Below, piece after piece: positions 44,104-53,403 of a stretch of 61,280 nt of DNA (position 1 is its first letter; every line of letters starts with the position of its first letter). The DNA is taken from positions 1-61,280 of the forward strand of contig VHDE01000018.1 in assembly GCA_016871515.1 (NCBI GenBank), read 5' to 3'. The stretch comes from Verrucomicrobiota bacterium. Lineage in GTDB: Bacteria > Verrucomicrobiota > Verrucomicrobiia > Limisphaerales > SIBE01. The position numbers were made by a program, and so were the translations under genes. A model generated the notes under the pieces. That model was not told the DNA's origin, did not search any database, and saw nothing but the letters and a program-made list of their open reading frames with translations.

Positions 44104-47081
44104 ATGGGTGTGAGCCGCGTACAGGCGATTATTCTGTGTCTTGGAGTCGTCTTCAGCAGCCGAGCAATTCTCGGCGCGACAGCTGAAAGCGTCGCATCAG
44201 ACCCGGAATCAGGCCGAGAAGGGGTTGAATTTTTCGAGAAAAAAAATCCGTCCGGCGTTAGTCGAACGCTGTTACAAGTGCCACAGCACCGACGCGGAAA
44301 AAACTAAAGGCGGTCTGCTTCTCGATAGCCGTGAAAGTCTGTTGAAGGGGGGCGATACCGGTCCCGCCGTAGTCGCCGGCGAACCTGAAAAGAGCCGGCT
44401 CATTCAAGCTATTCGTTACCTTGACGACGACTTGCAAATGCCCCCGAAGGAAAAGCTCTCGCCTGCGCAAATTACGGACTTTGAGACCTGGGTCAAAATG
44501 GGCGCGCCTTATCCCGAAAAGACAAAGGCGCCTGGCGACGCATCACGCATCACGCATCACGCGTCACGCGTCACGCGTCACGCGTCACGCGTCACGCACC
44601 GCTGCCTCCGGCCATTGGGCCTTTCGCCCGCCTAAAAAACCTTCGATCCCATCCGTCGCCAACAAGGCTTGGCCCAAGCATCCAATTGACCATTTCATCC
44701 TGGCGGAACTTGAAGACAAGAAACTCACGCCCGCCTCGCCCGCAGACAAACGGTCTCTCCTTCGCCGCGCCATATTCGATCTGATCGGGTTGCCGCCAAC
44801 GCCGGAAGAGATCGGGAGTTTCCTGAACGATTCGTCACCGAACGCTTTCGCCAAAGTGGTCGATCGACTGCTCGATTCCCGGCACTTCGGCGAACGCTGG
44901 GGACGGCACTGGCTCGATGTGGTGCGTTATGCCGATTCGAATGGGCTCGAAGTTAACCTTCCTTATCCGAACGCCTGGCGGTACCGCGACTATGTCGTGG
45001 ATTCGTTCAATAACAACAAGCCGTTCGATCAATTCATCCGCGAGCAACTCGCCGGCGATTTGCTGCCGCACAAGACCGATGAAGAACGGTTCGAACATCT
45101 GATCGCGACCGGCTTTCTCGTTCTCGGGCCAAAGGCGTTGGGCGAGCCGAATCGAACGAAGCTCACCATGGATTTCGCCGACGAGCAGATTGACGTGACG
45201 ACGCGGGCATTCTTGGGCCTCACCGCGAGTTGCGCGCGCTGTCACGATCACAAGTATGATCCTATTCCCACCAAAGATTACTACGCGCTCGCCGGCATCT
45301 TCAAAAGCACCGCAAGGCTTTCCACCGCCGGGCCTGGCCCACAGAATCCATTTGGGACTCGTTGGATCGAACGCCCTTTAGCCGGCGCTGATAAAGCCAA
45401 GGAAGTCGAAGATTACTTTGCCAAACTGAACAAGCTCACCGCGGAACTCAGAGATTTGCAGGAATACCCAGGCGGCCTTCGCTCGGGCCAGCTGCCGGGA
45501 ATCGTCGTGGATAACTCGGCGGCGCAGTTGCAAGGGCGATGGAAGAAATCGGATTACGTCGGAACATTTGTCGATAAGGACTATCACCATGACGCGAAGT
45601 CGGACAAAGGCAAAATGTCGGCGCGCTACGTTCCGAACCTTCCTCATGCTGGCCAGGACGAAGTGCTTGTCGGTTACGTCCCTCGTTTTGATCGCGCCAC
45701 CAATGTTCCAGTGACGATTCAGAGCGTCGACAAAACCAACCAGGTGGCGCTGAACCAAACGCTTCCGCCGATGTACAAGAATTCGTTTGTCTCCGTCGGA
45801 ACATACGAGTTCCAAACCGGCACGAACGGTTCCGTCATCATCTCGAACGAAAACACGAAAGGCTTTGTCACCGTCGATTCGGTGATCTTTGTTCCCATCG
45901 ACGAATGGAAGCTGGAGATGAGCATGAACGAGCCAGTCTCAATGAAGGCTTCCGGTTCCGCGATGATGGCAGCCTCGAGCCGATCAATGACTGAAAATGC
46001 GCGGGACGAACTCGGCTATGCGTTATCCAGCCTAAGAACAAGCGCTCCGCCGCCCATGCCAAGCGCCATGGCCGTCCAGGAGGGAACAATCGAGAATTGC
46101 CGGATTAACATTCGCGGCGATCCCGACAAGCTGGGCGAAGAAGTGCCGCGCGGTTTTTTGACGGTGTTGAGCGGATCAAAAGCAAGTTCGTTGTTTAATG
46201 GCAAAGAGAGTGGCCGACTCGAATTGGCCAACTGGGTTGCGAGCGTCGGCAACCCATTGACCACGCGAGTCGCCGTCAATCGGATTTGGCTGCATCTGTT
46301 TGGAAAAGGCTTGGTCGATACTCCCGATAACTTTGGGCTCCTCAGCGAACGTCCGACGCATCCGGAACTGCTCGATTACCTCGCTGTCCAATTCGTGCAG
46401 GACGGCTGGTCTTGCAAGAAAACGATCCGCACGATCATGCTCACCAGCGCTTATCAAATGAGTTGCGAACATGACGCCAAGGCCTACGCCAAAGACCCGG
46501 ACAATCGCTACCTGTGGCGGATGAATCGACGGCGTCTCGAAGCCGAGGCGATTCGAGATGCAGTCCTCGCGGTGAGCGGCGAGCTTGATTCGGCGCGCGG
46601 AGTTTCGTTGATCTCGACCAACGACATGCGGATGAATAATCCCATTGCGGGAATGCAATTACCCCCCGTGACCAGCAATCGGCGGAGCATTTATTTGCCC
46701 GTGGTCCGGAATGACGTGCCTGATCTATTTCAAGTGTTTGACTTCGCGGATCCCCATACGATTGCCGGGAAACGCCACGTGACTACCGCCGCGACGCAAG
46801 CCTTGTTCATGATGAATAGCGAGTTCGTCCAGGAACAGGCGCGCCAGTGGGCCCAAGCGCTCCTTGCCCAACCAACCAACGACGACCAACGCATTGCCAA
46901 CGCCTACATGCGGGCTTTCGGACGCCCGATCACTTCGGAAGAAAAGCAGCGAGCGCTCGACTCGATCGCCAAACTCGAAAAAACCGCCGCGCAAAACGAA
47001 GCTGCTAAGAATCGGCTGACCGCGTGGCAGTGCTTTTGTCAAGCCCTCTTGGCTTCAACTGAATTCCGTTTCCTGAATTGA
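44104..47081 (+). CDS. PVC-type cytochrome c / DUF1549 / DUF1553 protein, two frame breaks
   Basis: Start ATG 44104 (MGVSRVQAIILCLGVVFSS, signal peptide). The cytochrome domain holds RPALVERCYKCHSTDAEKTK (CxxCH), but a run of eight A at 44239-44246, one more than the frame needs, separates it from the signal peptide. After KMGAPYPEKTK a 7-bp repeat tract (44541-44596) separates it from the rest in a third frame. Downstream, open to 47081, are DUF1549 (AWPKHPIDHFILAELEDKKL, LLRRAIFDLIGLPPTPEE, and CARCHDHKYDPIPTKDYY with a second CxxCH) and DUF1553 (RLELANWVASVGNPLTTRVA, NRIWLHLFGKGLVDTPDNFG, RNDVPDLFQVFDFADP). Losing one A and one repeat unit would restore a single frame of about 990 residues. 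Partner DUF1501 starts six bases after its stop. Confidence 0.85.
44541..44596 (+). repeat. Heptanucleotide tandem tract inside coding sequence
   Basis: Eight 7-bp units in a row: CATCACG three times, then CGTCACG five times. It lies between the cytochrome domain and the DUF1549 domain of the 44104 gene. Because seven is not a multiple of three, each unit gained or lost shifts the reading frame. Removing one unit, or adding two, would join the upstream and downstream frames. Confidence 0.9.
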
Positions 47082-47086
47082 TTGCT

Positions 47087-48505
47087 ATGAATCTTTCTTC
47101 CTCGTTCTCGCGTCGCGAATTGCTCCGCAAGTACGGATGCGGTTTCGGCTATCTGGCATTGACCAGTTAGTTCGCCGACGCCGCCCGTCACGCTTTGGCG
47201 GCCGAGGCCAACCCGCTTTCTCCCAAGCCGCCCCATTTTCTGCCGCGCGCCAAGCGCATCATTTTTCTGTTCATGCACGGCGGACCATCGCACCTCGACA
47301 CATTCGATCCGAAACCGCTGCTCGTCCGCGACAATGGCAAACTGCTCTCGCAGGACAAGGTCAAGGCCGGCGATTTGATCGCGCCCAACAGCAAATTGCT
47401 GGCGTCGAAATGGGATTTTCAAAAGCATGGGCAAAGCGGCCTCGAAATCAGCAGCGTGTTCCCCGAGGTGGCCAGATTTGCCGATGACCTCTGCCTGATC
47501 AGGAGCATGCACACCAACGGCCAAGACCATGGCCAAGCCGTCTTGAGATTGCACACCGGGGCCAACACACAGCTTCGGCCCAGCGTCGGATCGTGGCTTA
47601 TCTACGGGCTCGGCACCGAGAACCAGAATTTGCCGGGCTTCGTCACCATCAGCCCGCCCCTGGTCAATGGCGGCCCGCAGAATTACGGCTCCGCATTTTT
47701 GCCCGCGGTTTATCAGGGCACGCCGATTGGCCGCGAGAACGCGTCGTTGAGTGAAGCGCAAATCCGCCACATCAAGAACACGCAGCTTTCATCAGAAATG
47801 CAGCGCGAACAGCTCGATCTGCTGCAACAGATCAACCAGGAACATCTTCGCCAAGCGAAACTCGACAGCCAGTTGGAAGGCGTCATCGAATCGTACGAGC
47901 TCGCCTTCCGCATGCAGACTGAGGCGCCGAAGCTCACCGATCTTTCATCCGAATCAAAGGCGACGCTGGAACTTTACGGGATCGACCAACAACCGACCGA
48001 TAACTTTGGCCGCCAATGCTTGCTCGCGCGCCGGCTCGCTCAGCGAGGCGTGCGATTCATTCAAGTCAACCATGCGTTCAAGTGGGATCAATACATGAAC
48101 TTGAAACGTGACCTCGAGCGTAATTGCCTCGAAGTGGACAAACCAATCGCAGCATTGTTGTACGACCTGAAATCACTCGGCCTTCTGAAGGACACGCTCG
48201 TGCTTTGGGGCGGCGAGTTTGGCCGGACACCAACTGCGCAAGGCGGCGCCGATGGCCGCGACCATAACCCCCACGGGTTCGCCGTCTGGCTGGCCGGTGG
48301 TGGAGTGAAAGGCGGCTTTGCTTATGGCGCGACGGATGATTACGGTTATCGCGCTCTCGAGAATAAAGTCCACATGCACGACCTTCATGCGACGCTGCTG
48401 CACCTTTTGGGCATGGACCACACGAAGTTGACCTATCGCTATGCCGGTCGCGATTATCGCCTCACCGATGTGCATGGGAACGTCGTTGACGCCATCGTGT
48501 CATAA
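47087..48505 (+). CDS. DUF1501 protein with in-frame TAG in Tat leader
   Basis: ATG 47087 gives MNLSSSFSRRELLRKYGCGF then GYLALTS, a twin-arginine-like leader, but codon 47168-47170 is TAG. The same frame continues FADAARHALAAEANPLSPKP and the whole DUF1501 domain: KRIIFLFMHGGPSHLDTFDP, SGLEISSVFPEVARFADDLC, IRSMHTNGQDHGQAVLRLHT, DNFGRQCLLARRLAQRGVRF, TLVLWGGEFGRTPTAQGGAD and LHATLLHLLGMDHTKLTYRY. A TTG at 47195 could start a leaderless 436-residue form that would stay in the cytoplasm. It follows its cytochrome partner by five bases and is followed by bcp after nine. Probably exported when intact. Confidence 0.88.
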
Positions 48506-48514
48506 CCTTCAACC

Positions 48515-48988
48515 ATGTCAAAGGAACTCAATCTGAAGCTTAAAGAAGGTGACGGGGCTCCTGCGTTTTCAGCAGAGACAACTAGCGGCGAGAAGGTTTC
48601 CCTCGCCGATTTCAAGAGGAAGCATGTCGTCCTTTATTTTTATCCCAGAGATGACACACCGGGTTGCACAAAGGAAGCCTGCGCCTTCCGCGACCTCTAC
48701 GAGTCCTACAAACACAAAGGAGTCGTCGTTTTAGGTGTCAGCACCGATTCGATCAAGTCGCATGAGAAATTCGCGACGAAATTCAAACTGCCGTTTCCAT
48801 TGCTCGCCGACGAAGATCGCCGCATCGTGAACGCCTATGGCGTCTGGGGGGAGAAACGGTTCTTAGGCAGAAAATACATGGGCGCTCACCGAATCACGTT
48901 TCTGATTGGCCCCGATGGTCGAATCAAGCGCATCTGGCCCAAGGTCAAACCTGAAAAACACGCTGCCGAAATCCTGGCCGAAATATAA
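48515..48988 (+). CDS. bcp: Thioredoxin-dependent thiol peroxidase (Bcp/PrxQ)
   Basis: A 157-residue peroxiredoxin of the Bcp/PrxQ type. YFYPRDDTPGCTKEACAFRD carries the peroxidatic Cys (about residue 48) and the PrxQ-type resolving Cys five residues later. VLGVSTDSIKSHEKFATKF and FPLLADEDRRIVNAYGVWG follow. It reduces hydroperoxides with electrons from thioredoxin in the cytoplasm. ATG 48515 is nine bases after the DUF1501 stop, in the same probable transcript. This links antioxidant defence with the exported cytochrome unit. Complete and typical. Confidence 0.96.
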   Translation: MSKELNLKLKEGDGAPAFSAETTSGEKVSLADFKRKHVVLYFYPRDDTPGCTKEACAFRDLYESYKHKGVVVLGVSTDSIKSHEKFATKFKLPFPLLADEDRRIVNAYGVWGEKRFLGRKYMGAHRITFLIGPDGRIKRIWPKVKPEKHAAEILAEI

Positions 48989-49114
48989 CCCATGAATCTC
49001 GCAGGACAGGGCGTCTCGCCTGTCCTACGGCCGGCAGCCCTTTTTCTTGCGCGCGCGGCGCGGCCAAAGCATTTTCGCCGTAACCAATACCCCAAACCCT
49101 CTGTCATCTCTACC

Positions 49115-51348
49115 ATGAGAGCCAACGAAATCCTGTTCGGCGTCCTGTTGTTTGCGAGCCAAATCATCTTTCAACAGCGCGCTTCGGCCCAACCCACTTC
49201 AAGTCCCCCGCAAGATGGCTTGACCAAAGTATTGGCCGAAGAACTCGACTATTCGATGCGCCATTTGGTCACGGAGGATAAGAGCAAGCCTTACTATCTT
49301 GGATTTACCGTCACGGATAACACCACGATCTCGCTGACCGCGAGTCTTGGCGCACTCTTCCGGAACGACGACAGCCGCCAACGTTTGCTCGATGTGGATC
49401 TGCGCGTCGGTGATTTCGCTCTGGACAGCACGCATCAAATCCGCGGCGGCGCCGGTGGTAGAGGCGGATTTGGCGGATCCAGCGCCGTTCCTTTGGAAAA
49501 CGATCCCATCGCCGTAAAACAGGCGATTTGGCAAACCACGGATCGCGCCTTCAAATCCGCGGTCGAGCGTTTTCAGCGCGTGAAAACCGACCTGAAAACC
49601 ACCGTGGAAGAAGAAAGCAAAGCGCACGATTTCTCACGCGAAGAACCGAGTGTCTGCGCGGAAACAGACGCCGTGTTGTCGCTGGACCGCGAACAATGAG
49701 CCGAACGCCTCCGCAAAGTCTCGCGCCAGGGGAATCTCATGGTGAAGTCGGCCAAGACAGTTCCGTTTGCCAAGCTCCGCGAGATGCTCGTCGATGAATG
49801 CAAGAAGCAAAACAAACCATACGGCTACCTTTTCGAAGACATCACCGGTGGTTTCACCACAACCTCGCGCGGCGGGCCGCAAGCTTTCAAAGTTTTGCCT
49901 GTCGTCGTTTACCGCGTTTACCCGGACGGACGGCCGGATGAATTGGTGCGCGGTGTTGATATCGTCGGCACGCCGCTTTCCTGTTTCTCGAAGATCACAG
50001 CGACGGGCGATGATTACGCTGTTTTCAACGGAACGTGTGGAGCCGAGTCCGGTTGGGTCCCGGTTTCGGCGGTGTCACCGAGCATCCGCATGACTTCATC
50101 AAGGTGAACGGGACGACCGTGATCAAAGACAAGGTTAGCTTGTCTTCCGATCGCAACGCTTGGGAAGATTATGCTCGTCGCATCTCTGCGAAGTTCAGTG
50201 AATACCGGCATATTCACAATGCTGACGTCAGCCTCGCGGCTGGGGCGGAGAACCGTTACATGCTGAACTCCGAGGGTTCACGTTTGCGCTTCCGCGATAC
50301 TGAGACCGTGCTTCGAATCAGTGCCGAGGCTCAAGCTGACGATGGCGAACGTTTGGCCGATGCGTTGGCATACTATGCTCCAACTCCCGAGCAACTGCCG
50401 GCGATTGCGAAGGTCCTCGAGGATGCAGCTCAACTGGCCGAACGTTTGAAGACGACCATGCAAGCGCGCGTGCTCGAGGATTATACCGGACCGGTGTTGA
50501 TCGAGGGGGTCGCCGCGGCGCAGTTTTTTCGTCAGTTGCTCGCACGAGGCATCACTGGCCAGGTTGATCCTGTTGGTGCTCCGAGGCGTGGTGCGCAAGG
50601 GATCGACGATCTCGAAAGCCGCTTGGGCAAGCGCATTCTGCCCCCGACATTTCAGATTTGCCACGATCCGCGCCAAGACAGATTTCAAGACATCTTTCTC
50701 GCAGGTCATTACGAGTTCGATGACGAAGGCGCCTCCGCCCAGCGAGTCAACGTTGTGGTCGATGGGAAGCTGGAAGGCATGGTGATGTCCCGCACGCCAA
50801 CCAAACAATTTGCGCAATCGAACTGACACGGCCGGCGTGCCGGTGGCGAAGTGCCTCGCTCCATCATCGGTTGCCTTTATGTCGAATCCAGCAAAGGTCT
50901 AAGTCCCGACGATTTGAAGAAGGAATTGCGCGATGCGGCAGATTCTGAAGGGTTGAAATTTGGGTTGCGTGTCACGAGCCTGCGCTCGGCGGCATCCGGT
51001 GGGGGCGGCTTCGGAGGGCGAGGCGGCTTTGGACGCGGAGGCGGCGGTGGCGCCGCACGCGCCATCGGTGATCCGATCTCGATCTTTAAGGTGTATGTCG
51101 CTGATGGTCGCGAGGAACCGGTGCGAGGTTGCGAGTTTGGCGCCGTCGATCTGAGAAGCCTTCGCAGGATCATCGCGACTGGAAGCGCGCAATTTGTTCA
51201 CAACAGCGTCGGAGGCGCAGCTCCATCGTCTTCCGTAATCGCACCTGACATTCTCTTCGAAGAGCTCGAGCTATCTCGCATCAAACGGGAAAGCGAAAAG
51301 AAACCGATCATGGAAGCACCGCACGCGCGAAAAATCCTTGATCGATGA
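49115..51348 (+). pseudogene. Scrambled TldD/PmbA-like metallopeptidase locus
   Basis: Segment 1 (49115-49699): signal peptide MRANEILFGVLLFASQIIFQ and an N-terminal part, LTKVLAEELDYSMRHLVTED, then DFSREEPS, ending at TGA 49697, where relatives have Trp (TGG). Segment 2 (same frame, to 50107): KLREMLVDECKKQNKPYGYL ... LVRGVDIVGTPLSCFSKITA ... GYCGAESG-like, the C-terminal end of a related protease. Segment 3 (shifted frame, 50090-51348): DRNAWEDYARRISAKFSEYR, ENRYMLNSEGSRLRF, LEDYTGPVLIEGVAAAQFFR, and a TGA at 50824 where GGA (Gly) is expected before HGRRAGGEVPRS, then the C-terminal end. Order and duplications suggest that tandem paralogues were fused by deletion. Exported TldD-like peptidases; not functional here. 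Confidence 0.75.
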
Positions 51349-51499
51349 TATCACAACATCGCCCTAGCTTGTTGGCGAAGTGAGACGAAAAATGTTTCGC
51401 GAATTGAAACGGAAGTTGGTGCAAGCGCGCGCTGAACATCGAGAAGAGAAACACGGGTAGATAGGCGACAAAAGGAGACGAGAGGGCGCGCAAAGCGCG

Positions 51500-52153
51500 T
51501 CACTGCGATTTCACCAGCCCGGCACGAAAGACTTCGCGAGCCTGCCGCCAGGAACGGATCGCTGCGCAGCGCGCAATCAATGAAACGTCCAAGTCTTGGA
51601 GAAGCGGGCTCCTTTCGGCTGGCCGATAGTTGCCGTCAGGAGCTAGCGCGAAAATCTCCAACCGATTTTGACGCCAGAACCAGACTTCCGGGACGTTGAA
51701 TCGCCGGTATATTTCCAGTTTATTGACGCCGCCGCTGGTCAACGCAATTTCCGGCACGAGATCAGGAAATTCTTTTTCAACGCCAATACACCAAGACTCG
51801 TCCGGCTCGGCGCCCGCTGCTTTCAAAGCCTGCCGGATGGTCGCCTGTCCACGAGGCATGATTTCGATTCCTATGCTGTCGAAGTAAATTTCGAGCAGAC
51901 CGCCAAGCCATTTCTTGATCCGCTCGTGCTCGTTGGAAGTCGTCATGATTTCTAGGTCCCCATCCAAGTAATAGAAGCGCGGAGCGGACCGGTCGTCACC
52001 CACAGCTTTGTCGAGCGCGAGATAACGTTCCCAAGAAATTCCGCAGATGATAACGCGTTCCTCGGGCTCGGTGCCATCGTCAAGCGGATCGGGTCTAAGC
52101 AATTCCGCCAAGGCTCGGGTCTCACTTTGATTGGTCAGCAGCGAGGCAACCAT
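51500..52153 (-). CDS. Uma2 family putative endonuclease
   Basis: A 217-residue protein of the Uma2/DUF820 family, restriction-endonuclease fold, common in Cyanobacteria and PVC. Motifs are ISWERYLALDKAVGDD, PRFYYLDGDLEIMTTSNEHE, SWCIGVEKEFPDLVPEIALT (the PD-ExK-like acidic core with E/D positions) and LEIYRRFNVPEVWFWRQNRL. The substrate is unknown. It is monocistronic, convergent with the broken peptidase locus. It starts MVASLLTNQSETRALAELLR with no signal peptide. Confidence 0.92.
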   Translation of the reverse strand: MVASLLTNQSETRALAELLRPDPLDDGTEPEERVIICGISWERYLALDKAVGDDRSAPRFYYLDGDLEIMTTSNEHERIKKWLGGLLEIYFDSIGIEIMPRGQATIRQALKAAGAEPDESWCIGVEKEFPDLVPEIALTSGGVNKLEIYRRFNVPEVWFWRQNRLEIFALAPDGNYRPAERSPLLQDLDVSLIARCAAIRSWRQAREVFRAGLVKSQ

Positions 52154-52278
52154 AAGATCATCCTATCCGACGCTCGGATGCGACGCAACAGCGTTGCTCC
52201 CTCAAGCCGGCTTTAGCCGGAGCGGTTGCAATCCGCTAAAGCTATTTCGCTGCCAGCAAATGCTGCCGCCTTAAGGCC

Positions 52279-52359
52279 AATGCCTTTCGGTAATTCAAGG
52301 CCGTGTGGCAAATGGTTGTCCCGAAGGGACAAGCGCCTTCTGAATTACCGAAAGGCATT
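52279..52359. repeat. REP-like inverted repeat
   Basis: AATGCCTTTCGGTAATTCAA ... GGC at 52279-52301 pairs with 52335-52359 (GCCTT.TGAATTACCGAAAGG ... CATT) around an inner GTCCCGAAGGGAC hairpin. It occupies the 360-base spacer between Uma2 and the cytochrome c gene; no gene is seen there. Confidence 0.75.
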
Positions 52360-52515
52360 ACCCTCAAGCCAGCACTATGTCATGGAGTTCTCGGTGGGCG
52401 CAGCTTTGGGCTGGGTTTGTATTCCACGTGTTTAAGTGAATGGCCTATTGAACCGCCGGTACGATGGCAGACAACGCCCGGTTTGCACTCCCATAGACGT
52501 TCATAGACGTTTGAC

Positions 52516-53400
52516 ATGGGATCGTGTCCTGCGGCATCCTGCAAACGCGTTCCATTTCCCAAGCCTCTTGTGAAGACAAGAGCTCTCGTTAATCTGTGCG
52601 CCGCCGTTGCCGCGGTAATGGTTATTGGCTTGATTGCAGCTCAGCCGGTGCTTTCGAAAGATTCTCCCGATATTACTTCGGACGAATTGGCGCGTGGGAA
52701 GCGCCTGTTCCAGAATTACTGCGGACGCTGCCACGGAATGCGAGGGGCGGGCGGGCTTGGTCCGAGTCTGGCTCGCGTTTCGTTGCGTCATGCGCCTGAT
52801 CAAGCCGGCTTGATGTCAGTCATCAGTAATGGCATTCCTGGAACCGAGATGCCGGGCACTTGGGCATTTTCGTCGGCCGATACGAAAGCGGTGGCAGCCT
52901 ATGTTTGCTCGTTGGGACAAGTGGTTCAGACGCCCACGATGGGTGATCGATTCCGCGGCGAAGCGATTTGCAATGGCAAAAGAGCTTGTGCGACGTGTCA
53001 TATCATTCGAGGAATCGGTGGCACCCGCGGTCCCGATTTGACGGACGTGGGCCGCCGCCGCGGTTCCGATCACTTGCGTCGAGCGCTTGTCGATCCCGGT
53101 GCTGCCCATCGCGAAGAGTCTTCGGAGGAGCTTTCCGTCTGGGGATACGTCCGATTTTTGTCGGTTCGAGCCGCGACGCTTGATGGCCGGGGGATTGAAG
53201 GAGTGCGCGTGAATGAAGACGCCTTCACGATCCAAATCCGGGATGCGGAGAACCGCCTTTATTCTTTGCGAAAGGCCGAACTCAAGGAGGTCCGAAAGGA
53301 ATTTGGAAAAAGCATCATGCCAAGTTACGGCTCAATTCTTTCAGATGGGGAGTTGGAGGATCTGCTCGCGTACTTGGCCGGTCTGCGAGGTAACGAATGA
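52516..53400 (+). CDS. Exported diheme cytochrome c
   Basis: A 294-residue protein with two CxxCH heme sites: YCGRCHGMRGAGGLGPSLAR (about residue 70) and ACATCHIIRGIGGTRGPDLT (about 158). Met ligand candidates are GTEMPGTW and SIMPSYG. GTG 52570 gives a compact signal peptide (KTRALVNLCAAVAAVMVIGL) and is a good alternative to ATG 52516. The stop is followed 3 bases later by the PQQ dehydrogenase start region, so this cytochrome is the likely electron acceptor. The C-terminal heme domain has the DGRGIEGVRVNEDAFTIQIR insertion typical of PVC cytochromes. Confidence 0.92.
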   Translation: MGSCPAASCKRVPFPKPLVKTRALVNLCAAVAAVMVIGLIAAQPVLSKDSPDITSDELARGKRLFQNYCGRCHGMRGAGGLGPSLARVSLRHAPDQAGLMSVISNGIPGTEMPGTWAFSSADTKAVAAYVCSLGQVVQTPTMGDRFRGEAICNGKRACATCHIIRGIGGTRGPDLTDVGRRRGSDHLRRALVDPGAAHREESSEELSVWGYVRFLSVRAATLDGRGIEGVRVNEDAFTIQIRDAENRLYSLRKAELKEVRKEFGKSIMPSYGSILSDGELEDLLAYLAGLRGNE

Positions 53401-53403
53401 AGA

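Noticed and set aside
47168..50826. Stop-codon reassignment (TAG or TGA read as amino acids)
   Set aside because: TGA and TAG end many intact genes in the window normally, and the interrupted genes also carry other lesions.
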